From assembly GCA_964504335.1 (NCBI GenBank), contig CAZDET010000005.1:1-64000 (forward strand): 64,000 nt of DNA, given 5' to 3'. Origin of the DNA: CAZDET01 sp964504335 (lineage in GTDB: Bacteria; Bacteroidota; Bacteroidia; Chitinophagales; Saprospiraceae). Shown one piece after another: positions 26,290 through 35,234 of this stretch; position 1 is the stretch's first letter, and every line of letters begins with the position of its first letter. The notes beneath the pieces are model-generated. The model did not search any database, had not been told where the DNA came from, and saw only the letters and a list, made by a program, of their open reading frames with translations. A program made the translations under genes and the position numbers.

Positions 26290-26568
26290 AGCCTAAGACG
26301 ATTTAGAAACCAACAATTCAAATAACTATCTGCCCGAGGAGGTGCTAAAATCGGGAAACTTTAGCTCCTTGCACAGATAAGTTACACTTTTTTTCTAGAC
26401 GGTGAAAATGCATGGCGCATTTCCGTACAAAGGGGCATGGACATTAACAATACTGTGCAAAAGGCAACTGTAAGATGATATTGTACAGTAGGTGGTTGTT
26501 GCTATCTAGGATAAACGTAAGGGAACCACTAGGGATGCAGTATTGGAGGTGCAATTTTTATGCCAAGC

Positions 26569-27363
26569 TCACCATTCACCGCTGATAACGACCGTTCCGG
26601 CAGTAAATGATGCCGGAGCATGGGATGGTTGCCGGGTGATCATCATTTGAGATATCCGGCCGTGCGGTAAATCAAACAGTTGTATTCGATCTTTTTGAGG
26701 CGCTGCCAGGGTGCCCAGAAAATCGGGTTTGGCTTGGGAGGGAGCAGCTCCCCACAGGGCATAAACTTCCGAAGCCGGATTCAGCTCCGGGATTTCGAGG
26801 ATATTCAGAAGCAATTTGCTTTTTTTCTCGTGGATGTAACAGATAACCTCTGCCGCTTCCACCGAAATGGGCTGCTGCTCGGCTTCCAGTAAAAAAGAAT
26901 CGAGCCATACCTGCTTCCGGACTTCCTTTTTGTTGGTGGGAGGTGGATAAGCGGATTCCGAATCACGCTGAGTGGGCGCTTCCACCAGCAGTTCCTCAGC
27001 CTCCCCGTCGGTGCTTCTCCAATAAAGCAACAGCCCTGCCAGTACGGCAATGCAGGCAGCACCGATCAGTAAGTAGCGCCTCCATCTACTCCCATCAACC
27101 GTAGATATTTCGTTTCTTCCCGGAATCATTTCGTTATCGAGTATCTCGAATGCTTGCGAATTGCGAGGGCGATCCAGGCGGGCGGGTGGAATCCCCAGTT
27201 TGTTGGCGTAATCGTTTAGTGCATTGTGCAAATCATCGATCTGCTGCCGCAACTCCGGGTGTTGCTCAGCCAGCCGCTCGATTTGGGCCGTTTCCTCCGT
27301 GGTAGTCAGCCCGAATATGTATTGCTTTAGCTTTCCTCCGCTAATTACTTTAGAGTCATCCAT
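26569..27363 (-). CDS. anti-sigma factor, RskA-like
   Basis: This 264-residue membrane protein has a cytosolic N-terminal anti-sigma (zinc-finger-like/ASD) part, one transmembrane helix (about residues 95-117, RRYLLIGAACIAVLAGLLLY), and a periplasmic C-terminal RskA-like domain with EVYALWGAAPSQAKPDFLGT and an all-beta end. Such proteins sequester an ECF sigma factor at the membrane. The usual sigma-factor gene is not beside it: the neighbour upstream is a metallophosphoesterase. The ATG at 27363 was chosen because a start at 27387 adds an odd leader. Confidence 0.75.
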   Translation of the reverse strand: MDDSKVISGGKLKQYIFGLTTTEETAQIERLAEQHPELRQQIDDLHNALNDYANKLGIPPARLDRPRNSQAFEILDNEMIPGRNEISTVDGSRWRRYLLIGAACIAVLAGLLLYWRSTDGEAEELLVEAPTQRDSESAYPPPTNKKEVRKQVWLDSFLLEAEQQPISVEAAEVICYIHEKKSKLLLNILEIPELNPASEVYALWGAAPSQAKPDFLGTLAAPQKDRIQLFDLPHGRISQMMITRQPSHAPASFTAGTVVISGEW

Positions 27364-27519
27364 GATTTCATTTCGCTTCCCATACATTCGACGCTAAGGT
27401 TGATCGGAGCAACAATGCCATTCGATAAACGATTCGCAATAATCACCATTCATAAAAATGCCGATGTAAACACTTTGTTCGAAGAAAGTAGGCGATCCTT
27501 TTGGAGGTTGTGGTTAAGG

Positions 27520-28758
27520 TTACATCATCGATCCCGCCTCATTGCGCAAGGTAAGCAGGGTGATTTCGGGTAAAATGCCCACCCGGCCCGGATACCCAAG
27601 AAAGCCGAGGCCGCGGTTGACGTACAGCCACTGGCTACCTTCCTGGTAAAGTCCAGCCCACTGCCTGTACAAGTACTGGGCCGGACTCCAGCGAAAACCG
27701 GGTATTTCTACGCCGAACTGCATTCCGTGGGTATGGCCGCTCAACGTAAGATCAATGGATGGAAAGTTCGGTACTACCTGGGCCTCCCAGTGGGTGGGAT
27801 CGTGGCTTAGCAGAATGCGCACATTTGCCTCCTCTGTGCCCCGGTAGGCGGCTGCCAAATCCCCCTTCCTGGGAAATCGTTTGATAGCCGACCAGTTTTC
27901 AACTCCCAGCACGGCGAGTCGGGCATTGTCCAGGTCGATCATTTGGTGTTCGTTTTGCAGCAATTTCCATCCCAGTTGCCGGTGCAATTCAATCATGGCC
28001 GCCAAATTCTCCTCCTTTGCGCGCGCAGTCGGCCATTGCTCGTAATCGCCGTAATCGTGATTGCCCAATACGCTAAACACCCCAAAGCGCGCCTCCAATT
28101 TCCTGAACAGGTCGATGTAGGGATACATCTCATCCGTGCGGTTGTTGACGATATCACCTGTGAAAAAAATGAGGTCCGCTTCCCGGGCATTGATCATGTC
28201 GATGGCCTGCGCCACGCGGTCCTTGCGGGTCCAGCTACCTGAGTGAATGTCGCTGATCTGGATAATCCGCAACCCGTCGAGTGCCTGTGGTAAATTGGCG
28301 ATCCCGATCGTTTCTTCGAAGTAGCGGTAGCGATAGGGATTACGCACCATCCCATAGGTGAGTGTGGCGATCGGAATACCACCGATAATGAGGGCCAACT
28401 GCGACAAAAAGCGCGAACGACTCACATCGCGTTCCGCCTCCTCCTGTAATTGATCGAGGAACCAGAAAACACCTCTTCTGAAGTCATCAACCAGCAAGAT
28501 GAAGGCCGCACACGCTTTCCCCAGGTAGATGATGATGATACAAGCGCGCACATACAGCCGCGCATTGTCGGACCATTGCTCCGTCAGCCCCGCCTGGTCC
28601 ATCCAGAAAAAGGTGAGGCCACCGGCCACAATTGCCCAGTAGATAGCTGCCACCGTAATCCGTTGTTGCTCCGACCAGGGCTGAGTCAGGAGTCGGATAG
28701 CTTGAAAGGCGTAAAGATCAAGCGCCAACAGAATGGCTAATAAGTACACAATTCGCAT
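27520..28758 (-). CDS. membrane-anchored metallophosphoesterase
   Basis: This 412-residue protein has about four N-terminal hydrophobic helices (residues 1-135) and a calcineurin-like phosphoesterase domain (about 160-400). Metal motifs are ISDIHSGSW (D-x-H), FFTGDIVN, VLGNHDYG, LSHDPTHW and LSGHTHGMQFG. It resembles YkuE/YaeI-type membrane phosphoesterases such as the UDP-diacylglucosamine or lipid diphosphatase class. The substrate cannot be told. It is transcribed towards the anti-sigma gene and away from kdsA. Confidence 0.88.
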   Translation of the reverse strand: MRIVYLLAILLALDLYAFQAIRLLTQPWSEQQRITVAAIYWAIVAGGLTFFWMDQAGLTEQWSDNARLYVRACIIIIYLGKACAAFILLVDDFRRGVFWFLDQLQEEAERDVSRSRFLSQLALIIGGIPIATLTYGMVRNPYRYRYFEETIGIANLPQALDGLRIIQISDIHSGSWTRKDRVAQAIDMINAREADLIFFTGDIVNNRTDEMYPYIDLFRKLEARFGVFSVLGNHDYGDYEQWPTARAKEENLAAMIELHRQLGWKLLQNEHQMIDLDNARLAVLGVENWSAIKRFPRKGDLAAAYRGTEEANVRILLSHDPTHWEAQVVPNFPSIDLTLSGHTHGMQFGVEIPGFRWSPAQYLYRQWAGLYQEGSQWLYVNRGLGFLGYPGRVGILPEITLLTLRNEAGSMM

Positions 28759-28893
28759 AGGAGTAGGAATTACCTGCGGTACACACGTTGGAACAAACGC
28801 AAAACTCTCCGGTCTGATCGGGTATTTGTGTATTTATCGACTAAATTCCCATTTTGATCCATCACCTTCCATTAAAAGGACAAAAAACAGCGT

Positions 28894-29727
28894 ATGCGCC
28901 TGCCGAATCTGCCGAATTTGAGCCACTCCGACAGCGGAAATTTCTTTCTCATCGCGGGTCCCTGTGCCATCGAGTCTGAGAAGACGGCTTTCGAAATCGC
29001 TGCCCACATGACCGAGTTGTGCGACCGGCTCCGCATTCCCTACATTTTCAAGGGCAGCTACCGCAAAGCAAATCGCTCGCGGCTCGATTCCTTCACGGGC
29101 ATTGGCGACGAGCGAGCGCTCGAAATCCTGGCCGCCATCGGCGAGCAGTTTCGGATACCAACGACGACGGACATTCACTCCGAGTCGGAGGCGGCGCTGG
29201 CCGCGCAGTACGTCGATGTATTGCAGATTCCGGCCTTCCTGTCCCGGCAAACGAGCCTCCTGGTGGCCGCCGCCGATACCGGCAAGGCAGTAAATATCAA
29301 AAAAGGGCAGTTTCTCAGTCCGGATGCCATGCGCTTCGCGCGGCAAAAGGTTATGGAATCGGGCAACGAAAACGTGCTCCTGACCGAGCGCGGTACCACC
29401 TTTGGCTATCAGGATTTGGTAGTCGACTTTCGGGGCATTCCCACTATGCAGGCCTTTGGCTCTCCAGTAGTGCTCGATTGTACGCATTCACTCCAGCAAC
29501 CCAACCAGGCCAGCGGAGTCACTGGTGGGCGGCCTGCCCTGATTGGAACCATCGCGCGCGCCGGCGTGGCCGCCGGGGTCGACGGCTTGTTCATGGAAAC
29601 CCATCCCCGCCCATCCGAGGCAAAAAGCGATGCCGCCAACATGCTTCCGATGGATCGGATGGCTCCCCTTTTAGATCAATTGGTCCGGATTCAGCAGGCA
29701 CTCGCCCCCTCCGGCATATCCGGGTAG
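28894..29727 (+). CDS. kdsA: 3-deoxy-8-phosphooctulonate synthase
   Basis: KdsA condenses phosphoenolpyruvate with arabinose-5-phosphate to make KDO-8-phosphate for lipopolysaccharide. At 277 residues it has the family segments IAGPCAIES, FKGSYRKANRS, TTTDIHSESEAALA, IPAFLSRQTSLL, IKKGQFLSPDAM, LLTERGTTFGY and VVLDCTHSLQ. These are all as expected for the KdsA family. It is a single gene here, with no kdsB or waaA nearby. Confidence 0.95.
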   Translation: MRLPNLPNLSHSDSGNFFLIAGPCAIESEKTAFEIAAHMTELCDRLRIPYIFKGSYRKANRSRLDSFTGIGDERALEILAAIGEQFRIPTTTDIHSESEAALAAQYVDVLQIPAFLSRQTSLLVAAADTGKAVNIKKGQFLSPDAMRFARQKVMESGNENVLLTERGTTFGYQDLVVDFRGIPTMQAFGSPVVLDCTHSLQQPNQASGVTGGRPALIGTIARAGVAAGVDGLFMETHPRPSEAKSDAANMLPMDRMAPLLDQLVRIQQALAPSGISG

Positions 29728-29831
29728 ATGCATTCCTTGTTGTATATAGTGGTGACTTTGCGTGAAAATCAGTAAATTAGAACACGACTATTCCGCAAGG
29801 GTGGTTGTTTGTTCAATCCAATCGTTATCTG

Positions 29832-30290
29832 ATGAAGCACTACTACTTATTTGCCCTACTTCTTGTTTTGGGATTGGGAACCACCTCCTTGTCAGCCCAG
29901 GAGCAGCTCGTCCAGGAGCAAACCTTTGTGAAGGTTTTCAATAACGTCCCCGGTGTCGAAGAAGTAATGATCGACATTGCCGGGGATGTGCACTACCAAT
30001 ACTGGGACAAGCCCATCATTCGTACGATCCTGACGGTCGAGGCCCGAGGGATCACCCGGGCCTTGATGAAGGATATCGTCATCACCGGCCGCTACCGAAT
30101 AAAAGGCCAACGGGAAGGCAATTGCTACGAGCTGACGGCCAATCAACTCGGCCAAACCATAAACCTCAACGGGCACCCCCTTCCGGAATGCTACCACACC
30201 GAAATTTTTATTCCCCGGGGAATGCAAGTGGATTTTCTCGAATTAAAAGCCCCATTGGCCGACGCCGAGGCCGTCTCGGATTCCTTCTGA
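29832..30290 (+). CDS. secreted GIN/DUF2807-like protein, copy 1
   Basis: This 152-residue protein has a signal peptide (1-24, ending TTSLSA). The mature part is beta-rich, with FNNVPGVEEVMIDIAGDVHY, VITGRYRIKG, CYELTANQLGQTI and a final segment CYHTEIFIPRGMQVDFLEL, and resembles the right-handed parallel beta GIN (head GIN/DUF2807) domain. It is followed 99 bases later by a similar gene, so the two are likely old tandem duplicates. The ATG at 29832 sits at the start of a clean signal peptide. Function unknown. Confidence 0.6.
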   Translation: MKHYYLFALLLVLGLGTTSLSAQEQLVQEQTFVKVFNNVPGVEEVMIDIAGDVHYQYWDKPIIRTILTVEARGITRALMKDIVITGRYRIKGQREGNCYELTANQLGQTINLNGHPLPECYHTEIFIPRGMQVDFLELKAPLADAEAVSDSF

Positions 30291-30344
30291 AAAAGAGCGA
30301 CAACAAGGAGTTTTGCCAAAGCGTTAATGCCCTATACGTTGTTA

Positions 30345-30370
30345 GAAGCTGTTTGAATTCAAACAGCTTC
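30345..30370. repeat. 26-bp perfect palindrome, collapsed copy of a MITE-like repeat
   Basis: Perfect palindrome of 13-base arms centred between TTTGAA and TTCAAA, starting GAAGCTG and ending CAGCTTC. Its first 18 bases are identical to the left arm of the element at 48382-48574. It sits 54 bases after a stop codon and could also work as a terminator stem, though there is no T-run. Confidence 0.6.
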
Positions 30371-30389
30371 CTAAATTGCTGAATCCCAC

Positions 30390-30845
30390 ATGAAACTACT
30401 TCCGTTTCGTTGCCTGCTGCTGTGTTCCCTGGTGGCCATCAGTCTGAGTGCGGCCTCCGGTCAGGTGCAGCACACGATGCACCGCACTTTTACCGTAGAT
30501 TCGGTCGATGTCATTTCGGTTGATTTTTACGACCCCTACGACGTCGAGTTCTGGCCCGGCTCCAAGATTATGCTCCGCACCTCTATTAATTTGTACGGTG
30601 CCAAAGAGTCTGTATTAACCCATTTCGTGGAAAGCGGACGCTACAGTGTGAAGAATGACCTCGAAGACAAAGAACTGCTCCTGACCAGCGAAGACCAAAC
30701 CCGACCGACTATTCGCGCCGGTGAAGGCGAGTGTTACGAAGCCGTCGAACTGGTCTTGTACCTACCCGAAGAATTTCAGCCCAACGGAGAGCACCGCTGG
30801 CGACGTAATACCACCGACGCACCCCAAACTGATACCATCAATTAA
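30390..30845 (+). CDS. secreted GIN/DUF2807-like protein, copy 2
   Basis: This 151-residue protein has a signal peptide (1-24, ending SAASGQ). The mature part reads VDVISVDFYDPYDVEFWPGS, IMLRTSINLYGAKESVLTHF, ESGRYSVKND and then AGEGECYEAVELVLYLPEEF, matching copy 1 block for block at low identity. The two proteins share length, signal peptide, the SGRY/TGRY core and the C-terminal CY motif. A disordered Thr/Asp tail ends it. Function unknown. Confidence 0.6.
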   Translation: MKLLPFRCLLLCSLVAISLSAASGQVQHTMHRTFTVDSVDVISVDFYDPYDVEFWPGSKIMLRTSINLYGAKESVLTHFVESGRYSVKNDLEDKELLLTSEDQTRPTIRAGEGECYEAVELVLYLPEEFQPNGEHRWRRNTTDAPQTDTIN

Positions 30846-30923
30846 AGTAAAACCGCACATTCTCCAAACGACAACCTGCACCCACCCAACCACAGCACTT
30901 TTTTCGGATAACTCCCGAACACT

Positions 30924-32498
30924 ATGCAAACCATCACGCTCAAAGTAGATCCGGCCATTGCCGCCGATCTGACCAGCCTGCGGCAACACCTGACGAGGTC
31001 AAAAAAAATTCCTCCTCATCAAATCGGGGAGATTCAAATCGAGCGCCGCAGCATCGACGCGCGCGGCCGGGTACCCAAAGTTCAGTTGCGGCTGGCGGTG
31101 TATGCCCCCGACGAGCTGCCGGAGCCGGAACCCGCCTTGCTCGACTCCCTGCGCTCGGTAGCTGACGCTCCGGCCGTCATCATCGTGGGCGCGGGGCCAG
31201 CCGGCCTGTTTGCGGCCCTGGAACTGATCGAGCAGGGACTGCGTCCGCTCGTCTTCGATCGGGGAAAGGACGTCCGGGCAAGACGCCGCGACCTGCGGGC
31301 CATTCAGCAATTTGGACAGGTAGATCCACACTCTAACTACTGTTTCGGAGAAGGAGGAGCCGGAACGTATTCGGACGGTAAACTGTACACCCGCTCCCAC
31401 AAGCGCGGTAATATCAGCCGTACGCTTCGATTGCTGGTTGAACACGGGGCTAAACCCGACATTCTCATCGATGCCCACCCGCATATCGGCTCTAACAAAC
31501 TTCCGAACATTGTAGCCAATATCCGGGAAACCATTCGCCATTACGGCGGGGAAGTGCATTTTGGAAGCCACGTAACCGACCTTCTCCTCGATCGGGATCG
31601 CATCCGGGGGATCATCGTGAACGAGGAACGGGAATATACCGCCGAAGCGGTCATTCTGGCAACCGGCCACTCTGCCCGCGATGTCTATTATTTATTGCAT
31701 AAACGCGGCATTCGAATCGAATCCAAGCCCTTTGCCCTCGGTGTACGGATCGAACACCCCCAACAGCTAATCGACCGCATCCAGTACAACCAGCAACCGC
31801 GCGATCCCAATTTGCCGGCTTCGAGCTACCGCCTGGCTTGTCAGGTGGAAGACCGCGGTGTATTTAGCTTCTGTATGTGTCCGGGCGGGCTGGTCGTCCC
31901 GGCTGCTACCGCTCCGGGCGAGTTGGTCGTCAATGGCATGAGCATGAGCCGCCGCGACAGCGCCTATGCCAACAGCGGGACGGTAGTTGCGGTAGAGTTG
32001 GAGGATCTCCACGCCTTCCGCCAGCACGGCCCCTTTCAGACGCTTGCCTTTCAACAATCGGTGGAACGCCGTATGTTCGAAGATGGCGACGGGAGCCAAC
32101 GGGCTCCGGCGCAGCGGCTGCCGGATTTCGTGGCAGGGCGCCCATCGGCAACGCTCCCCAATACCTCCTACATACCGGGCTTGCGCTCCGCCCGACTCGA
32201 CCAGTTGCTTCCCGAATCGATTTACCGCCGCCTGCGGTTGGGAGTAAAGGAATTTGGGCGAAAAATGCGGGGCTACTACACTGATGATGCTGTGGTAATC
32301 GGCACCGAAAGCCGAACCAGCGCCCCCATTCGCATCCCACGGGACGCTGATACGTATATGCATCCAGAATGGGATCGTTTCTTTCCCTGCGGAGAAGGAG
32401 CCGGCTATGCCGGTGGCATTCTCTCGGCAGCTATGGATGGCCAGAACGTAGCCCGAGCTGTCGGGCGCAGGCTGGCGAATACAAAAACGCCCAACTAG
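30924..32498 (+). CDS. FAD-dependent dehydrogenase-like protein
   Basis: This 524-residue flavoprotein has an N-terminal extension of about 85 residues and then a Rossmann FAD fold: AVIIVGAGPAGLFAALELIE is the GxGxxG motif, YCFGEGGAGTYSDGKLYTR the second motif near 150, and GEGAGYAGGILSAAMDG near the end the FAD-binding GD-like segment. It belongs to the family of uncharacterised FAD-dependent proteins (COG2509 type) found in many bacteria. Substrate and partner are unknown. It starts about 79 bases after the GIN-like pair and precedes a DoxX gene on the same strand. Confidence 0.9.
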   Translation: MQTITLKVDPAIAADLTSLRQHLTRSKKIPPHQIGEIQIERRSIDARGRVPKVQLRLAVYAPDELPEPEPALLDSLRSVADAPAVIIVGAGPAGLFAALELIEQGLRPLVFDRGKDVRARRRDLRAIQQFGQVDPHSNYCFGEGGAGTYSDGKLYTRSHKRGNISRTLRLLVEHGAKPDILIDAHPHIGSNKLPNIVANIRETIRHYGGEVHFGSHVTDLLLDRDRIRGIIVNEEREYTAEAVILATGHSARDVYYLLHKRGIRIESKPFALGVRIEHPQQLIDRIQYNQQPRDPNLPASSYRLACQVEDRGVFSFCMCPGGLVVPAATAPGELVVNGMSMSRRDSAYANSGTVVAVELEDLHAFRQHGPFQTLAFQQSVERRMFEDGDGSQRAPAQRLPDFVAGRPSATLPNTSYIPGLRSARLDQLLPESIYRRLRLGVKEFGRKMRGYYTDDAVVIGTESRTSAPIRIPRDADTYMHPEWDRFFPCGEGAGYAGGILSAAMDGQNVARAVGRRLANTKTPN

Positions 32499-32564
32499 AA
32501 GTTTAGTCGTTAAATCGTGTATGTACAAATACAAAGCCATACATTACGATAAGATCTACCAGCT

Positions 32565-32981
32565 ATGAAGGACATATTCGACTTAGTGGGACGGGTGCTG
32601 CTGTCCTTCATCTTTTTGTACGAAGCCTACGACTACATCGCCTACTTTAAGGCAAACAAAGTCGTAATGAGCGCTTACGGGATCAACTGGAATCAGAATC
32701 TCCTTATTTACGGGGCCATTTTTCTGCTCCTGATCGGCGGGTTGATGCTCCTGACAGGCTACCGCTCCCGCCTGGGGGCCATCTTATTGCTGTTGTACTG
32801 GGTTCCCGTAACGCTGGTAGTCCATTCCTTCTGGAACGATCCGCCCGAAGTGCAGCGCATGCAATCCATCCTATTTACTAAAAACCTCGCCATTACCGGC
32901 GGCTTGCTGATGGCCTCCGTCAACTCGGCGGGCAAGCACTCGATCCGACGGCTGTTTGCTACTTACCGAGTACCGGACTGA
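32565..32981 (+). CDS. DoxX-family membrane protein
   Basis: This 138-residue protein has four transmembrane helices. It begins MKDIFDLVGRVLLSFIFLYE, with RIxLSxxFLxxG-like DoxX spacing, and contains LLTGYRSRLGAILLLLYWVP and the terminal NLAITGGLLMASVNSAGKHS. DoxX proteins are membrane subunits of unclear or quinone-linked redox roles. It may be co-transcribed with the flavoprotein 66 bases upstream. Confidence 0.85.
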   Translation: MKDIFDLVGRVLLSFIFLYEAYDYIAYFKANKVVMSAYGINWNQNLLIYGAIFLLLIGGLMLLTGYRSRLGAILLLLYWVPVTLVVHSFWNDPPEVQRMQSILFTKNLAITGGLLMASVNSAGKHSIRRLFATYRVPD

Positions 32982-32999
32982 CAGTCAGTAGATAATAGG

Positions 33000-33041
33000 T
33001 TTTAGATTTTAGAACTTAGATTTTAGATTTTAGAACTTAGA
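33000..33041 (+). repeat. two tandem 21-bp repeats in AT-rich spacer
   Basis: TTTTAGATTTTAGAACTTAG followed by A is repeated exactly twice (33000-33020 and 33021-33041), inside a longer run of TTAGAT/TTTTAG words from about 32990 to 33067. It lies next to the scaffold gap. Confidence 0.8.
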
Positions 33042-33094
33042 TAATAGATTGTAGGTTTTAGTCGAATGCCCGATTAGCAATGACATAAAACCTA

Positions 33095-33194
33095 NNNNNN
33101 NNNNNNNNNNNNNNNNNNNNNNNNNNNNNNNNNNNNNNNNNNNNNNNNNNNNNNNNNNNNNNNNNNNNNNNNNNNNNNNNNNNNNNNNNNNNNN
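33095..33194. other. assembly gap (100 N)
   Basis: Exactly 100 ambiguous bases, the conventional size for a scaffold gap of unknown length. The flanks are the AT-rich repeat on the left and 24 bases before a symporter stop on the right. Confidence 0.95.
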
Positions 33195-33218
33195 CTTCTA
33201 AATCCTGGCCTCCAATAC

Positions 33219-35162
33219 TTATCCCAAAAAGGCGTAAATCACCACCAAAATAATTACCACGGCGGCAGCGGAGAGATTGAAGACGGCATCCGTGCGGAAG
33301 GAACTTCGGTCGATATCGATAGCCTGGGGAACGTCCGAGTGCCGCTCTGTCCAGACGAAGTAGACGGCGATGAGGGCGAGTATGAGGGTGATCCAACCCG
33401 TTAAATTGCCGACCCCTTCAATATTCTGGAGAATAATCTTTAGCCCCGTGGCGGCGGCAATAACGAGGAGTGCCACTACCAGGCCAACGCGGGTAAAGCG
33501 ATCGCTGACCGCCTGGTTCGACCGCTTGGTTTCGTACAGGGAGATGCCGATGAGCAGCACGCAACTGAGCAAAAACGTAATGGCCATCCGATCGATAAAC
33601 GGCAGCTCGGGAAACAGAAATTTGAAGCCCGTTGAAAGGGGAATCGAGAACAAAACGACGGCCAGCGCCGCGTTGGCGGTTGTTCGACGCCAAAACATGC
33701 CAAAGATGAACACGGCCACCACGCCCGGACTGATAAAGCCGGTATACTCCTGGATAAACTGGATGACTTGCCCCAGGTTGCCGAGCAATGGCCCCACCGA
33801 AGCCCCGATGAGCAAGGCGGCTGCCGCCGTAATTTTACCGACTCGCACCAACTTGGTGTCGGTGGCATCCTTATCGAGATGCTTCTTGTAAATATCCAGG
33901 GTAAAGATGGTGGAAGCACTGTTGACCATCGAGCTAATCGAAGAACCAATAGCCGCTACGAGCGCGGCGAAAGTCAATCCTCGCAAACCAACGGTTACGT
34001 AGTTTCCGAGAACCCAGGGGAATGCCTGGTCTGCCTTTTCGATGTTGGCGTCCAGTACAAATGCGGCGATCCCCGGGATCACTACGATGAGCGGCATGAA
34101 CACTTTCAGGAATGCCGCAAAGGCCACCCCGCGCTGTGCGGCGCGCAGATCGGTGGCGGCCAGTGCACGCTGGATGATGTACTGGTTGTTGCCCCAGTAG
34201 TAGATGTTCGCAATCCACATGCCCCCGAAGAGCACGCTGATCCCCGGCAGTAGGTTGTAGGAGGATTTCACCTCTCCCGTCAGCCGTTCGATGTAATTAT
34301 CGGTGGGTTCGAAAATCATCTCGAAGCGTTCGGGAGTCCGCTCGAAGAGCAGCCGAAGGCCGGTGAAGAAATTCCCGTCGCCCACTACCGCCAGTACTGC
34401 ATAAGCAGCCGCAAAGCCTCCCACTACCAAAATGACCACCTGAATGACATCCGTCCAGACGACCGCCTTCAGCCCGCCAAAAATGGAGAAACTCGCCGAG
34501 TAAATCACCAGGCCAAAAATTCCCAATAGCAATGGTACATTGTAATTGCGCGACAGAATGCCCTCGTTGTACAATTGTAACAACTCGACGTCCGGGCGGA
34601 CAACCGCCTGCAAGTCCTCTTGGGAAAGGCCCGTTCCGGTTGGAATTGCTGCTCCTTCCTGTAGGTACGCACCCAGGGCTTGGGCATCGTCGATACTTAC
34701 CGTGAATCCCATCAGACTTTCGATGGCCAGCCCGCCCAGATATAGGACGGAGGTGATATTGACGAAGATGAACAACGCCACCCAAAACACCGCCATGAGC
34801 GAACGCACCCGCCCGTCGTACCGCTTTTCCAGAAACTGGGGCATGGTGTAGATTCCTTCCTTAAGGAAAATCGGCAGAAAGAACTTTGCCACCAGGAGCA
34901 GGGTAGCGGCGGCCATTAATTCGTAGGACGCAATGGCCAGCCCAAGCTCAAACCCCGAACCGTTCATCCCGAGGATCTGCTCAGTAGAGATGTTGGATGC
35001 GATGAGTGACCCCCCGATTGCCCACCACGGCAGTGCCTGGCTCGCCAGAAAATAATCCTGGGTGGAAGAGTTTTTTTCTCGGTTCGAGATCCATATCCCG
35101 AAGGCCATCATACCGAGCACGTAAGCGCCGAAGACGATGAGGTCGAGGGTGGTCAGTTGCAT
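33219..35162 (-). CDS. sodium/solute symporter, SGLT-like
   Basis: This 647-residue SSS-family transporter has about 14 transmembrane helices. It starts MQLTTLDLIVFGAYVLGMMA and contains LIASNISTEQILGMNGSGFE and TSVLYLGGLAIESLMG. The family and length fit sodium-coupled sugar or inositol symporters, but no sugar catabolic gene is next to it. The stop lies 24 bases from the scaffold gap, so the downstream neighbour is unknown. Divergent from nothing: cysM follows upstream on the same strand, 72 bases away. Confidence 0.88.
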   Translation of the reverse strand: MQLTTLDLIVFGAYVLGMMAFGIWISNREKNSSTQDYFLASQALPWWAIGGSLIASNISTEQILGMNGSGFELGLAIASYELMAAATLLLVAKFFLPIFLKEGIYTMPQFLEKRYDGRVRSLMAVFWVALFIFVNITSVLYLGGLAIESLMGFTVSIDDAQALGAYLQEGAAIPTGTGLSQEDLQAVVRPDVELLQLYNEGILSRNYNVPLLLGIFGLVIYSASFSIFGGLKAVVWTDVIQVVILVVGGFAAAYAVLAVVGDGNFFTGLRLLFERTPERFEMIFEPTDNYIERLTGEVKSSYNLLPGISVLFGGMWIANIYYWGNNQYIIQRALAATDLRAAQRGVAFAAFLKVFMPLIVVIPGIAAFVLDANIEKADQAFPWVLGNYVTVGLRGLTFAALVAAIGSSISSMVNSASTIFTLDIYKKHLDKDATDTKLVRVGKITAAAALLIGASVGPLLGNLGQVIQFIQEYTGFISPGVVAVFIFGMFWRRTTANAALAVVLFSIPLSTGFKFLFPELPFIDRMAITFLLSCVLLIGISLYETKRSNQAVSDRFTRVGLVVALLVIAAATGLKIILQNIEGVGNLTGWITLILALIAVYFVWTERHSDVPQAIDIDRSSFRTDAVFNLSAAAVVIILVVIYAFLG

Positions 35163-35234
35163 AGCGTTATTGTATTACAGTTGGACGGAGCACTGCCAAA
35201 TATAGAAAAATGGCCGAGTGGTTGGACCGCCGGC

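Larger units (their letters stand above)
25816..26568. other. AT-richer gene-poor region with a large hairpin
   Basis: 753 bases visibly lower in GC than the flanks. It opens with a large imperfect hairpin: TTTGGAATCTG plus CTGGAGCC (25832-25850) pairs with GGCTCCAG (25871-25878) and CAGATTCCAAA (25894-25904), with extra bases on the right arm. A smaller hairpin pairs GCTAAA with TTTAGC (near 26344-26365). No gene longer than about 35 codons is credible. It may be a decayed mobile element or an island of old repeats. Confidence 0.4.

Noticed and set aside
29019..29765. 248-codon plus-strand frame within kdsA
   Set aside because: Out-of-frame shadow of kdsA with no recognisable domain.
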